The notes: generated from the sequence alone by a model not told the origin. Positions 18,948-28,263 are shown, counted from the first letter of the stretch. The stretch: 64,000 bases of DNA from JABCZH01 sp963803775 (GCA_963803775.1 CAWDNS010000003.1:124001-188000); one strand, 5' to 3'. Translations and numbers: made by a program.

Positions 18948-19119
18948 TATTCAAAACGCACCGAGAACTGTGCTCTTCGCAAAAGTCCACTCACAGAAAG
19001 GGTACTGACGTATGCAGACACGTTTCGGTTGCGAATCGTGTTTCGCCTTACCGCGTTGGATCAGTCACACGCCTGCCGCGGCCTCTCGACGGATCGCGTA
19101 GCTCGAAATCCGCTCAGTT

Positions 19120-20154
19120 TTAAGCAGCCCGCTGATAGCGGTGATGCAGCCCACCCAGGCGTCGTTGTGAGATCACCCGACCTTGTGCCGCGGACCGAGT
19201 CCTTCCAACCGGCGTTTGCTTGCAGAGCCCGAGATGGGTTCGATCCTCTTGGTAGTAGGTAACATACTCGTAGAGCAGTCGTTTCAGGTGGCGCTCATCC
19301 AACGCGATTACGTGATCCAGCAAGTCGCGGCGACAGCTTTCCACCCAGCGTTCCGCGATTCCGTTTTGCCAGGGGCTCTGGATGGAGGTTTGCACGCAGC
19401 CGATGTCCATGGACCGAATCGCGGCCGGGACTTCCAATCCATACTTCGCGTCGTGATCAAAAATAAGAAACTTAGGTGCCGACCGATAGGGAAAGGCTTC
19501 GCGCAGTTGCTGCACGATCCAACTGCTCGTGGGATGGCGGGTGACATTGAAGTGCACGATGCGCCGGCGGCTGTGGCTGATGATGAAGAAACAGTAGAGC
19601 ACGTTGAAGGTGAGCGTTGGTACCGTGAAGAAGTCTATCGCGGCGATAGCTTCGCGGTGATTACGCAAAAACGCCAGCCAGCGCTTGCCGAGCTCCGGGT
19701 GCCTGGGCGCTCGCCTCATCCAGCGGGAAATAGTGGACTCCGATACGTCGAAGCCGAGCATCAGAAGCTCGCCGTGAATACGAGGTGCACCCCAGGTCGC
19801 GTTCTCGGCAACCATACGGAAGATCAACTCGCGGATTTGCTTGGCGACTCTCCTGCCACCGCCGACTCGTTTTCGCGCTTTGCAGATTATCGCCCAGTAC
19901 AGCCTGAACCCAGCCCGGTGCCACTGGGCCACCGTTTCTGGCAGAACCAGAAAAAGAGCTTCTTCCCATCGAAACCAAAGTCGGCGCGCCACGACCCAGA
20001 ACAGCTTGTCCAGCGGACCTAGCTTCGGCCTGGGATGTTTACGCTTCAAGATGACGACTTGTTGACGGAGGACGAGGTTTTCCAGCATTAGGCTACGGCG
20101 ACTATGAAAAACGCGAAGGACGGTTCCGCACCAGAGTCGAAACAGGTCAAGCAT
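19120..20154 (-). CDS. Integrase-core (DDE) transposase
   Basis: A 344-aa single-frame transposase with a helical N-terminus (LVLRQQVVILKRKHPRPKL), an HTH region (GAPRIHGELLMLGFDVSEST) and an rve catalytic core: AIDFFTVPT (first D), FLIFDHDAKYG (second D) and NGIAERWVESCRRD (E). It is intact at the protein level. I could not locate convincing terminal inverted repeats, so the IS limits are open. Its right side abuts a shortened GloVer gene, which it probably truncated. Confidence 0.85.
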   Translation of the reverse strand: MLDLFRLWCGTVLRVFHSRRSLMLENLVLRQQVVILKRKHPRPKLGPLDKLFWVVARRLWFRWEEALFLVLPETVAQWHRAGFRLYWAIICKARKRVGGGRRVAKQIRELIFRMVAENATWGAPRIHGELLMLGFDVSESTISRWMRRAPRHPELGKRWLAFLRNHREAIAAIDFFTVPTLTFNVLYCFFIISHSRRRIVHFNVTRHPTSSWIVQQLREAFPYRSAPKFLIFDHDAKYGLEVPAAIRSMDIGCVQTSIQSPWQNGIAERWVESCRRDLLDHVIALDERHLKRLLYEYVTYYQEDRTHLGLCKQTPVGRTRSAAQGRVISQRRLGGLHHRYQRAA

Positions 20155-20216
20155 GACAGCAACGTTATAGCAGATAGAATTCTTAGCCGTCTCCCAAAGG
20201 TATTCATTTCACAGCC

Positions 20217-20702
20217 TTATGGAGTTGTGACGAGCCACAATGGGGCTGCTCCGTCAGTCGAGTCAAAACTGTACAACGTCGTCAGCTCACCGTGTGGAGT
20301 GATCTTGAATATCGTGCCGCAACCCCCGTCGCAGTTAGGGCTGCTTCCTCCCGCCACGGTTGTCCCATAGAGGCTTCCGTCAGTGGCTTGAACGAGTCCC
20401 CCAAAAGGATAGGACCCGCCGCTGCTAGTGAAGCGATGCACGGTAGTCAGAACGCCCATTGGAGTAATTTTGAAAACAGTTCCGCAGCCATTTGGCGCGG
20501 AGCAGGTAAGATCCCCGCCTTCAAGTGTTGTTCCGTAAAAATTCCCATCAGTGGCTTGAACGAGCGCCGCCTGGGGTATCGCTCCGTTTCTCTTATCAAA
20601 ACTCTGTAGCACGTTGAAGTTTTGAGCAGACGCGCCAATCGCAGTCGCGGCACAGAGAATCAAAACTACCCCGCCCATTCTCCACGCAGTAAGTCTTGTC
20701 AT
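20217..20702 (-). pseudogene. GloVer-repeat secreted protein, C-terminally truncated
   Basis: The start at 20702 has GGAGGG upstream and is followed by a signal peptide (MGGVVLILCAATAIGASAQ). Three repeat units of the GloVer type follow (AALVQATDGNFYGTT.EGG... GCGTVFKITP.G). The protein is 161 aa, against 350-400 aa for a full family member such as the one at 35316-36491. It ends inside a fourth repeat, a few tens of bases before the transposase region. Truncation by the insertion sequence is the simplest reading. Confidence 0.7.
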
Positions 20703-20882
20703 CGGGAACCCTCCATGTTGCGAATTTCGGACTCGCGGCCTACTCACGCGAGAAAACGGGAACAGCCTAGCTAACCGCATGGGGGAGAACGTTGCGGAAC
20801 GCCGAGCACGAGGATTATAGCGCCCTGCCCTAGCCGATAGCTAGAGTGCTAAACTGGCTGCCTTCTCTGGGAGGGAAGCCTT

Positions 20883-21314
20883 ATGCGTAGAGCGATGATT
20901 GGTGTGCTCATAGTGCTGTCTCTATGGGGAGCAACTTCATGGCAACAGCAACAGTCCCTGCCGGAATGGAGGGTTGTGCTGGAACACCACATGATGAATG
21001 GGACTGAGCAATTCTCCCGTATGCCGCTTTTCACTCCCCAGAAAGCTGGCCTATATCGCGTCAGCGGCTATTGTTCAGCCATTGGCCAGCTAAATGAAAG
21101 CGGATGGTCCTTCTCGCTCATCTGGACTGAGGCAGGAGGGGGAGGCACCAATAGCGCCTTCGTGAGCTGTGTAGCAGACAGCCCTAGCCCGTCGCAATCC
21201 AATATAACGATTTTCAGTCCGACGCCGGGTGAGCCAGTTTTGTTGACTGCTGAGTCTAGCGGTAACAGGTCGTCAACCTACAATGCTGCATACACCATCG
21301 AAGAACTCCAGTAG
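20883..21314 (+). CDS. Small secreted protein of unknown function
   Basis: A 143-aa protein with a clear ribosome site (GGGAGGGAAG) and a signal peptide (GVLIVLSLWGATSW). The mature part is beta-rich with two cysteines (YCSAIG and FVSCVAD), and its pattern (LFTPQKAGLYRVSGYC) recalls small jelly-roll or C1q-like secreted domains, though I cannot assign a family. It is an orphan gene between the GloVer remnant and the secreted paralogue at 21345. Confidence 0.6.
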   Translation: MRRAMIGVLIVLSLWGATSWQQQQSLPEWRVVLEHHMMNGTEQFSRMPLFTPQKAGLYRVSGYCSAIGQLNESGWSFSLIWTEAGGGGTNSAFVSCVADSPSPSQSNITIFSPTPGEPVLLTAESSGNRSSTYNAAYTIEELQ

Positions 21315-21344
21315 CGACGGCGGAGAAACGGGGCTGTAAGTTTG

Positions 21345-22100
21345 CTATCTCCTCGCCGCCCCAAGAGCTAGTGCCCCAAGAGAGCCTGCGTTCGCGCCTT
21401 CCGTGGAGTTTGCGCCGGACTCAGGAGGTGCAGTTTCAAATACACCAGCAGGGATCGGCTTGTCAGGTATCGTCTCGTAGGCATAGCCAGTCAGTTGCGC
21501 GTATCCCGCGCCTGCGTTGAAACGTGCCCAGCCGTAATGGGTCTCGCCGTTGATGGAGAACCTAACGCCCAAATAGCGATTGGTCGCATGAAGCCAGAGT
21601 CCCTTGGTCGAGTGATACGTTGAGAAACCGTTCCCTGAGTCTCGATGCTCAGCCATTAGTCCATCTTGCTGAAAGCGGACTCGTGCGCTGACGGGACCTA
21701 TCACTTGCGCCGTTACAGCGGGAACAGCAAGGTAATTTCCTTCGACTAAGATCTGATTACCTTCCACCCCGAACGCACCGAGGTCGCCAAATAAATGCCA
21801 CCCCGAGCTGAAGGACGTGAAGTTGTACGCCGATATGCTGAGATCCACTATGCCGTCGTTGTTTAGATCAATCGGCATCCATGAAGCACCGTTGGACTTC
21901 CCGATTGACTTGTTCGCGGGTGTATAAATAATCTCCGCCAATAGGGGCGGAGCAAGGCTTACGCTTCCCAGCGTAATCGCGCTGATGGCTGCGGCAACAA
22001 ACCGCCGATTCGCGCTCGCAGTTGCTTTTGCGGCGGCGACATAGCTGTTGAGTTCATCATCGAGCCGGGCCTGTAATCGCCTCATTTTTTGCGTCTTCAT
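21345..22100 (-). CDS. Secreted family protein with PEP-CTERM-like tail, copy 1
   Basis: The 251-aa protein is one of four related proteins in the island. Conserved blocks are an N-terminal helix (RLDDELNSYVAAAKATA) before the signal core, IIYTPANKSI, LDLNNDGIVDLSI (written DLNNDGIVDL here), NRYLGVRFSINGETHYGWAR and LTGYAYETIPDKPIPAGVF. The C-terminus GSLGALALGAARR is short, small-residue rich and basic at the end, much like a PEP-CTERM sorting tail. It is expected to be exported. The function is not known. It begins with ATG preceded by a weak GAGG-like site. Confidence 0.7.
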   Translation of the reverse strand: MKTQKMRRLQARLDDELNSYVAAAKATASANRRFVAAAISAITLGSVSLAPPLLAEIIYTPANKSIGKSNGASWMPIDLNNDGIVDLSISAYNFTSFSSGWHLFGDLGAFGVEGNQILVEGNYLAVPAVTAQVIGPVSARVRFQQDGLMAEHRDSGNGFSTYHSTKGLWLHATNRYLGVRFSINGETHYGWARFNAGAGYAQLTGYAYETIPDKPIPAGVFETAPPESGANSTEGANAGSLGALALGAARR

Positions 22101-22146
22101 GCGCGAACCTCGCGTGGGCTGACATTATAGCGCCTTCACTACATCC

Positions 22147-22218
22147 ATGAATCACATCTACACCCGCCTGCCATGCTGCGGCCCGGACAATCCAACCTGC
22201 CAGCGACGCGATGCTGAC
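22147..22218. repeat. Direct repeat left of phyH (decayed copy of the 23111 gene start)
   Basis: This stretch repeats the start of the gene at 23111. Twenty-one bases from ATGAATCAC are identical, then after a variable patch 33 bases (22186-22218 against 23140-23172) match with one difference. In this copy the reading frame is soon lost. The two copies stand in the same orientation on either side of the PhyH gene, about 964 bp apart. Confidence 0.75.
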
Positions 22219-22260
22219 ACCGGCCCGGTGTTATAGTCGGTGCGTAAAGTTGTTGCACCA

Positions 22261-23097
22261 ATGTCCATACTAAACACTGACTTTCAGGTTGATGGATTTC
22301 TTCTACTCGAAGCATACCTGGATAGCACCGAACTGCGACAGCTTCGGGATTTGGTAGAAGCAAAACTGGCGTCGCCCTCGCACGAGGAAACGTGCAAACG
22401 CCCTCATAACACTCTGGTACCTCTTCGTTGGAACGATCCGGCGCTTGGCCTCATCGCGTCCGAGCGGAGAGGTAAATTCTTAGCTGACGCTCTGCAAGCT
22501 GACGACCTCAAGTGGATTTCCGCTTACATCAGCGTCAAGGAACCACACAGCCCGCCCTCGTGGTGGCATCAGGATTGGTGGTGCTGGGATCATCCAGTCA
22601 CGTATTTGCGAGCCACCACGCAAGTAGCTGTTCTCGTCTATCTGGCGGACACAAGCGCGGACAACGGTGGGCTTCGCGTTCTCCCAGGCTCTCATCAGAA
22701 GAGTTCTCCAATCCACGCTCTTCTGCCAGAGGCGCATAGCGTTGCTGCTGAGGAGCTAAAGCTGGAGCATCCTGCATTTAATGATCTTCCCGATCAACGA
22801 ACCCTTTGCGTTCGTGCAGGTGATGCTGTAGTGATCGACTACAGATTGCTTCACGGCACCCACTCAAATCATCGTGATGACCGTCGCGACTGCGTGCTTC
22901 TCTCATTCACGCCCTGTTGGAAGAGATTGCCCCGTGACATCAAAGCTCACCTCATAGCGCATCCGGCCCAGCCAACCGGCTCCGAATGGACGACAGTGCC
23001 CATTGGCCTTCGCAAACTGTTGCCCAGTTTTGATGGCGAGCACCAAGACCTTCCGCTGAACCGCAACGCTCCGTCAACCTTTGAAGTTTTCGGTTAG
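22261..23097 (+). CDS. Phytanoyl-CoA dioxygenase (PhyH) family oxygenase
   Basis: A 278-aa Fe(II)/2-oxoglutarate dioxygenase-like protein. The iron ligands are seen as WWHQDWW (H103, D105) and the distal histidine in DYRLLHGTHSN (H198). The jelly-roll strands between them are typical (VAVLVYLADTSADNGGLRVL, then PGSH). Family members hydroxylate small molecules such as lipids, amino acids or antibiotics; the substrate here is unknown. I used the ATG at 22261; a GTG at 22240 is the alternative. The gene sits between two direct repeats, so it may have been gained with that duplication. Confidence 0.8.
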   Translation: MSILNTDFQVDGFLLLEAYLDSTELRQLRDLVEAKLASPSHEETCKRPHNTLVPLRWNDPALGLIASERRGKFLADALQADDLKWISAYISVKEPHSPPSWWHQDWWCWDHPVTYLRATTQVAVLVYLADTSADNGGLRVLPGSHQKSSPIHALLPEAHSVAAEELKLEHPAFNDLPDQRTLCVRAGDAVVIDYRLLHGTHSNHRDDRRDCVLLSFTPCWKRLPRDIKAHLIAHPAQPTGSEWTTVPIGLRKLLPSFDGEHQDLPLNRNAPSTFEVFG

Positions 23098-23110
23098 AGT
23101 CACATTGCCG

Positions 23111-23353
23111 ATGAATCACATCTACACCCGCTTCGGCCAGACAATCCAAACTGCCAGCGACGCGATGCTGACGCGGACGCTGACTCATTGCCTTCGCGCC
23201 ATCCTGGCCGACCCACATAAAAACATTCGGTTGCTCGCGAACCTACGCGAAGCCGCCCAGGAGATTGAGCGACGCGACATGGGGCCAGAATACGTGGCCG
23301 GGCGCATAAGGACACTCAGCCGCGCCTGGGATGACGGAGAAGATGTTTTGTAG
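23111..23353 (+). CDS. Small helical protein of unknown function
   Basis: An 80-aa protein, helical throughout (TLTHCLRAILADPHKNIRLL, then EAAQEIERR). Its first codons are duplicated at 22147 upstream of phyH. I do not recognise the family. It lies 13 bp after phyH and is convergent with the HEPN-like gene. Confidence 0.5.
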   Translation: MNHIYTRFGQTIQTASDAMLTRTLTHCLRAILADPHKNIRLLANLREAAQEIERRDMGPEYVAGRIRTLSRAWDDGEDVL

Positions 23354-23357
23354 ACTG

Positions 23358-23879
23358 TCAGCCAGCCAACTTCACACGTACAAACTCCGACAGCTTTAGA
23401 AGTGCGAGCGGTCCACCATAATGCGGCTGCTCAACGTACTTGCCGTCAAGGTCGGTGGTATCCAACGCAATCCTGTCGCCCACCTTGTAATACGTGTTCT
23501 TGCAGACCGCAGAGATCTTCCATCGTGGCGCAAATGGATTGTGCGCGAAGGCGTTGCGGATCAGATGCGCGATCCGGGCAGCGGACCTGAGCGTTGCATC
23601 GGTTGAATCAAACCTGTTGGGATATATGACTTCGAGTGCCGTATCGACCTGGACCGCTAAAGTGTACGTCGCGACGTGCTCAAAGAAACCTGCGCTGGCG
23701 AACTCCTCGTCTCGCGTGAGTTTCAGTTCGTCGTAATGTGCCAGGTGCTGATAACTGGCGAATGAAGAAAGGTATCCCAGCTCTGGCCGCGTCGCGCTAA
23801 AGCCGAGAGATAACTTGAAGAGCATCTGGGCATCCTTAACCAGCCCACTGTGGAATTCCCGGAGATTGCGTTGTTCCAT
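23358..23879 (-). CDS. HEPN-like protein
   Basis: A 173-aa protein that is helical in its first two thirds and carries LIRNAFAHNPF with the R-x4-H signature (R108, H113) seen in HEPN domains, where it often forms an RNase site. Residues from about 118 onward form a small beta-rich end (WKISAVCKNTYYKVGDRI). The role is unknown; HEPN proteins are common in defence and toxin systems. No nucleotidyltransferase partner is adjacent. The 260 bp to its right hold no supported gene. Confidence 0.5.
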   Translation of the reverse strand: MEQRNLREFHSGLVKDAQMLFKLSLGFSATRPELGYLSSFASYQHLAHYDELKLTRDEEFASAGFFEHVATYTLAVQVDTALEVIYPNRFDSTDATLRSAARIAHLIRNAFAHNPFAPRWKISAVCKNTYYKVGDRIALDTTDLDGKYVEQPHYGGPLALLKLSEFVRVKLAG

Positions 23880-24139
23880 GAATAACCTGCAAGACTCATT
23901 GCGATCTGTAGAGAGTGCCGGGCAGTGTTATCCACGGCCTCGCGATCACGCAATTGTACCGGGTTAGCTGAGGGTGTTTACGTGGCGCAACATTTCGTTT
24001 TCTTTTTGGCATTTTCTCCCGCTTTTCTCGCGCCTTGACATCCACCGAGCGCTTTTAATGTCTAGCGACATCGCAGCGTTATCCCCGAGCGCGTGCTTAG
24101 CATTCATCCAGCCCACCTCCAGCCACACTCCAGGTCAAC

Positions 24140-24382
24140 ATGACACGAGCGTCTCTAAATATCGGTTATCGTCGGGTCCTGCTCAGCCGCGCTCCGCTCA
24201 AGACCAAACTTGCAGCGCTGGCCAGAATGCCGGAGCCAAGCTCAAACCTGCTGACCGCACTGATACGCGATGTGGCTACTCATCCCAAATTGAAATTGCT
24301 GGCCGCTGACCGGCTTGCTGAGCTGGTACGCGAGCGCGAGATCGAAAACATTCTGAGGGCAGAGGCAAAGAATAAGAAATGA
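24140..24382 (+). CDS. Small helical protein paired with the 24379 gene
   Basis: An 80-aa basic helical protein (KLKLLAADRLAELVREREIE near the C-terminus). Its stop overlaps the next start as ATGA, so the two are probably translationally coupled. The composition and context resemble phage-derived accessory genes, but no family was recognised. Confidence 0.5.
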   Translation: MTRASLNIGYRRVLLSRAPLKTKLAALARMPEPSSNLLTALIRDVATHPKLKLLAADRLAELVREREIENILRAEAKNKK

Positions 24383-25059
24383 CGAAAGTCGAAGCACTAG
24401 CCGAGGTTTTGCACGACACCACCCGCAGCACCGCTGATCGCGACATCGCAGTTCGAGGTCTCCGTCGCATCGCAGAACATGGCGAGCACAATGAGCGCGA
24501 TGAGGCCAAGAACATCCTGGCCACGTTGCCGCTATCGCAGGAGGATGAAGATGCCAAGCTGATTACGTCGATGACCTATAAGCACCGCGACGGCACTGCC
24601 TGGCGTTCTGATGACTTCCCCGCTTACCACTACGACGCAAGGTTAAAGGCACTCTGTCTGGCCGTCGGGCACCCTGACAGTTGCCTGCTCCTTCGCGACC
24701 GCACTGCGGCAGAACATCATGTCGCCATCCTTGAAGCGCTGGCGCTACGGACCGGAAGTGAAGTCATTCGCAATGCAGCTCAACGTTGTATAGAAAACGC
24801 CAACAGTATGGCAGCTATAGGGAATAACAATGTGTCCCGACCCCTTCATCGAACAAAGCCCGCTCTGGGCACGGTACGAAGGCCCACCCGACTGCGATCT
24901 TGGCAGGTTGATCGCGGCGCGTCCGACTTCTATGACTTTCTTCGCGAACACGCACCAACTGTTAGCAAGCCAGAGCCGCTCCAACTGCCAGAAGGCGTCT
25001 ACCTCCAACAGACATCAACGGGGTGGGCGTTGTTAGTCCCGTCTGGCGGTGCAGGATAG
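24379..25059 (+). CDS. Hypothetical protein, possible compensated frameshift
   Basis: A 226-aa protein coupled to the preceding gene by an ATGA overlap. The first 130 residues are helical (VRGLRRIAEHGEHNERDEAK). Between about 24830 and 24925 the annotated frame is arginine-rich and unnatural, while the next frame reads PFIEQSPLWARYEGPPDC, after which the first frame again looks normal (SDFYDFLREHAPT). Two compensating indels would explain this. Family unknown; it resembles genes found beside integrases. Confidence 0.5.
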   Translation: MTKVEALAEVLHDTTRSTADRDIAVRGLRRIAEHGEHNERDEAKNILATLPLSQEDEDAKLITSMTYKHRDGTAWRSDDFPAYHYDARLKALCLAVGHPDSCLLLRDRTAAEHHVAILEALALRTGSEVIRNAAQRCIENANSMAAIGNNNVSRPLHRTKPALGTVRRPTRLRSWQVDRGASDFYDFLREHAPTVSKPEPLQLPEGVYLQQTSTGWALLVPSGGAG

Positions 25060-25158
25060 GTGCGTTATGACGGCGAGCGGAAAGATTTGATCGACATGGC
25101 GTCGCGCCTGACCACAATTTGAATTGAAAATATTTACCATAGGAATGAGGAACGAACA

Positions 25159-26102
25159 ATGAACCAACGACAAAGAGCACAAATGGTGGCTGAGGAAACG
25201 GCCCGCTTTATCGACGCGAACTTCGGGCAGCTAGACCTACGAGGTAGTCCCAGCCTCTCCACGCCGATCAATGAACCGTTCGCACCGCACGATAAGTTCG
25301 GATTGAACAATATTGATATTCGTCCGCTCTCGGGCGTGACCGGACTGCGTGAGTTCATAACCAATCCCGACATCGCCACGATTCGTGAAATCGCCAAAGA
25401 GACTGGAGATCCGCATCTTCTAGCGGCTGTCGCTGAAGAGGGTGAGATGAATGAAGCAAGGCCTTTCTGGCAAGCCATGCCGATTATCATCGCAGCAATT
25501 ACAACTATGAATTGATCCGCGACTGGCTATCAGCGCGAGACTTGGCCTTCACCAGCGAAAACATGTCACGGTCCTATAAGGCGCTGCTGCGATCTGGAGA
25601 GTTGGAAGTTGCGCCAGGGACGCCGCGCCCACAAGCCGCAAGCGGTGACGTAGAAGGTGCCGTCAGTCGTTATTTATTGAAACGATTACCGGAAGACGTG
25701 GCCGAGATGTGGATGTATTCCACTAGCCATCAAGAGGCATTGGACGGTGTAGCCAAACCGGAGTTTGCCAGAATCATCGAGGAGGCTGTGTTCTACTGCT
25801 GGGAGAATGGCCGAGCAAACTACATGCCAACTCCTGAGCGGCAGCGATATTTGCGCCAGTACGTCGCTGGCCGTATACCGAACGCTCGTCTCTTGGATGA
25901 GGCGTGGAAGGCATGTCTCGGCGAGGAACGCGATGGTCTACGTTCCGGGCTGCTAAATCAATTCCGTCCTGAGCAACCGTCAGTGCCGAGCGATGAAGAC
26001 ATCGAAGATTTGTCTGACGATGCCGTCCGCGACCTGTATCAACGCACTCGCCGCCATATCACAAGAGATGCGAACACGAGGCCAGCCGGAATACTTCAAT
26101 AG
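25159..26102 (+). pseudogene. Phage-type hypothetical gene split by a frameshift
   Basis: Two frames, 25159-25515 and 25512-26102, look like ATGA-coupled genes, but the join is better read as one interrupted gene. In the second frame, codons upstream of its ATG spell KAFLASHADYHRSNYNYELI, which continues naturally into RDWLSARDL. The first frame after MNEA turns into low-quality residues (MPIIIAAITTMN). One indel near 25455 would restore a protein of about 310 aa. The joined pattern, a short ...DYH..NYN-E-L motif followed by L..RDLAFT.EN, matches acidobacterial phage-like hypothetical proteins. Sequencing error is an alternative. Confidence 0.6.
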
Positions 26103-26184
26103 AACAAATCTAGATTCGCGCTGCTCGAATTGAGCGGCGCAGGAGCAAAGACGCCTAGCGTGCACTGGCAGCCCGCTGGGTTTT

Positions 26185-26730
26185 TTGTTTCTTGCGAAGC
26201 GTTCACGACCCTGCACGCTTGCGGTGTTCATATTCTTGGGCACCAACCATAGCAGTGGAGCTGACCAGATTTATAACTGGATAAGCGCCGTGGAGAACTC
26301 CGCCATTCAAGTGATGGCAACCAGCAAAGGGTACTGGGAGGCGGCTCTACCTTTTGGGGCACCGGTCGGTCCCGCAGGGAAGTTCCAAAATAACTACGTC
26401 CGCATGAACTACTGCGAATTTCTCAGCGGTCGCCTGTACAGCAGTGGGCCTTGGCGAAACGTTACGAATCGTTACCTTGGTCTCAAGTTCCAAATTGATG
26501 GGGAGACACACTACGGCTGGGCACGCATGAACGTCACAACTGGCTGTTACTATACCCTGACCTTAACAGGCTACTCCTATGAAACTGTGCCCAATCGGCC
26601 CATCGTGGCAGGTGTTGTGCCCTACGCGAATCCCGCCGAGAACATGCCAGTTCCACAATCCGGGACTCTTGGCGTTCTAGCAGCGGGAGCATCCAGCCGA
26701 GCCCCTTCGCGAAACGAGCCACCTCAGTAG
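26185..26730 (+). CDS. Secreted family protein, copy 2, N-terminally shortened
   Basis: The 181-aa protein keeps the second half of the family: NRYLGLKFQIDGETHYGWAR, LTLTGYSYETVPNRPIVAGV and a C-terminal SGTLGVLAAGAS. It lacks the YTPAN and DLNNDG blocks, and its last residues (SRAPSRNEPPQ) replace the expected WR-type tail. The first 24 residues resemble a rebuilt leader. It is probably a decaying copy of the family at 21345, 33421 and 34439. Confidence 0.55.
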   Translation: MFLAKRSRPCTLAVFIFLGTNHSSGADQIYNWISAVENSAIQVMATSKGYWEAALPFGAPVGPAGKFQNNYVRMNYCEFLSGRLYSSGPWRNVTNRYLGLKFQIDGETHYGWARMNVTTGCYYTLTLTGYSYETVPNRPIVAGVVPYANPAENMPVPQSGTLGVLAAGASSRAPSRNEPPQ

Positions 26731-26942
26731 TCGTCACAGCATGGTCTGCGTCTGACCGTTGAGAGATTACGTTTAGAAAGCTTGCTCGGTGGCAGGCTGG
26801 CCAGGCGGTTGCATTCATGCCTCAAATACCAGCGGGGACTCCCCCCTCGATCCGGCCAGTGCAATGGAGTCCCCATCTGACTTCACGTACCGGGAAGTGT
26901 ACACCAGACTCGTCGGCGCACCCTAGATCGGTGAGTGGGCTG

Positions 26943-27131
26943 TTAGGCAGCCTTGCGTGTCTTCCTTACCTTAGCCCACCGTGCTTTTTGAGCCGCACTG
27001 ATACGCCTGCGGGCGGCTGCGCTCATCGTCCTTTTCTTTCCATTAGATCGCCCGCCGTCCAATACGGTGAGAACCTTCTGCCACTTGTCTATTTCTGACT
27101 TAATCTCAGCTTTCAGCTTCGAGAAGTCCAC
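26943..27131 (-). CDS. Small basic protein with alanine/arginine-rich tail
   Basis: A 62-aa protein: an N-terminal helix (KLKAEIKSEIDKWQKVLTVL), a short linker, and a highly basic tail (MSAAARRRISAAQKARWAKV) that looks like a nucleic-acid-binding helix. Similar short genes occur across Acidobacteriota. Function unknown. Confidence 0.6.
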   Translation of the reverse strand: MDFSKLKAEIKSEIDKWQKVLTVLDGGRSNGKKRTMSAAARRRISAAQKARWAKVRKTRKAA

Positions 27132-27193
27132 GCTGTATCCTCCAGGCGGCAGTCTAGCAGTAAACAGCGCCGTGGTCTAATCCAGCAGGCATC

Positions 27194-27814
27194 TTATTGC
27201 GAACTGTTGCTCTGGGCGATGCCCATTGTTTCCATGTATTCGCGGCATCCAGGGAAGTTCGGCGCGGTCCCGCACATGCGCATGGGGTCCTGCTGCGGGA
27301 ATGCCTTGTTAATGTCTTCCGCTTCCTCTTTCGTACAGTTTGGGTCATCTGCGAGCGAGGTCAAAGGTACGGCTGGCCTCCAGTCCACGTTGTTGAGATC
27401 GTCGCAGAACGGCTTGCCGCATTCGTAGAAGAGATGCTTGCATAAGTTAAACGTGCGCCCCGTCTCAGTCGCCTTTTGCAGGGTACGGCTAAATCTCGAT
27501 GCGCGATCCAGCCACTCGGCCTTCTGCCTTGCCTGGAAAGCCCTGTGTTCGGATTTTTCTTTCTGTGCTGCGGCGGCGGGCTTAGTGACTGTCTCTTCGA
27601 CCCAGAGTTTGCGGGCTTGGTCTCCGGTGAAATCGAATTGAGAATAGTGGCCGGGAGTGGTAAAGGTTTCAGTGACGCTGCCGTCCGCGAACCGACAGAG
27701 TTCTTGGTATTTCTGGACGGTGACACACTCGACGGTCTGCGCGTGCCCCAGTGTCGCGAGCGTAAGCAACGTGATGAACACCCACACGAACACGCGGCTG
27801 TGGCCGCTTTCCAC
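27194..27814 (-). CDS. Secreted cysteine-containing protein of unknown function
   Basis: A 206-aa protein with a signal peptide (VFVWVFITLLTLATLGHAQ) and eight or more cysteines in the mature part (VECVTV, ELCRF, NLCKHLFYECGKPFC, PNCTK, RMCGT, PGCREY), which suggests disulfides in the periplasm. The middle is helical and charged. I know no family for it. It follows the secreted gene at 27817 by three bases, so the two are probably one transcript. Confidence 0.6.
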   Translation of the reverse strand: MESGHSRVFVWVFITLLTLATLGHAQTVECVTVQKYQELCRFADGSVTETFTTPGHYSQFDFTGDQARKLWVEETVTKPAAAAQKEKSEHRAFQARQKAEWLDRASRFSRTLQKATETGRTFNLCKHLFYECGKPFCDDLNNVDWRPAVPLTSLADDPNCTKEEAEDINKAFPQQDPMRMCGTAPNFPGCREYMETMGIAQSNSSQ

Positions 27815-27816
27815 GG

Positions 27817-28263
27817 TTACTTGGTCCCCGACTGGTTTAGGTAGGTCGCCAGCTTTTTCGCTGTATTGTTAGCGAAGCTGGACGAAGCGCTGCGGGCAAA
27901 TGGACTGCTGTAAATCGTAGCCGCCCAAAGTACCGCGCCCTCTTTGTCCACTAGTCGCATCGCGCCCTGTATCCGGTAATGTCGATTGTCAGAGGACTGA
28001 ACGAGAACCGTTCCAGTTAGGACGCCATCCGCAGTATCTTCCCCATTGTCCCCAGTCGGCCCGATGGCTTCGACAACCGTGCAACCGGAACCACATTCTT
28101 GAACCAAAGAACTCATCATCTTCGAGCGAACGAATCCGTCCCAGTCCGGGTTGCTTTGAAAGTGAAGTTCGTCCACGTAAATTCGCCGAACACGTCTGAC
28201 AGGGGATTGTGCGTTTAGCAGAGTTGTTCCAACAAAAAGCAACACAACTAGAATCTTCTTCAT
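27817..28263 (-). CDS. Small secreted protein of unknown function
   Basis: A 148-aa protein with a signal peptide (KKILVVLLFVGTTLLNAQ). The body alternates strands and helices (VLTGTVLVQSSDNRHYRIQG, then MRLVDKEGAVLWAATIY) in a way that recalls periplasmic lipoprotein-like folds that sense or bind small ligands. A pair of cysteines (CGSGC) is present. The family is not recognised. It is upstream of, and nearly contiguous with, the cysteine-containing gene at 27194. Confidence 0.6.
   Translation of the reverse strand: MKKILVVLLFVGTTLLNAQSPVRRVRRIYVDELHFQSNPDWDGFVRSKMMSSLVQECGSGCTVVEAIGPTGDNGEDTADGVLTGTVLVQSSDNRHYRIQGAMRLVDKEGAVLWAATIYSSPFARSASSSFANNTAKKLATYLNQSGTK

Noticed and set aside
19183..20022. 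279-aa + strand frame opposite the transposase
   Set aside because: The minus-strand transposase has all catalytic motifs; the antisense frame has none.
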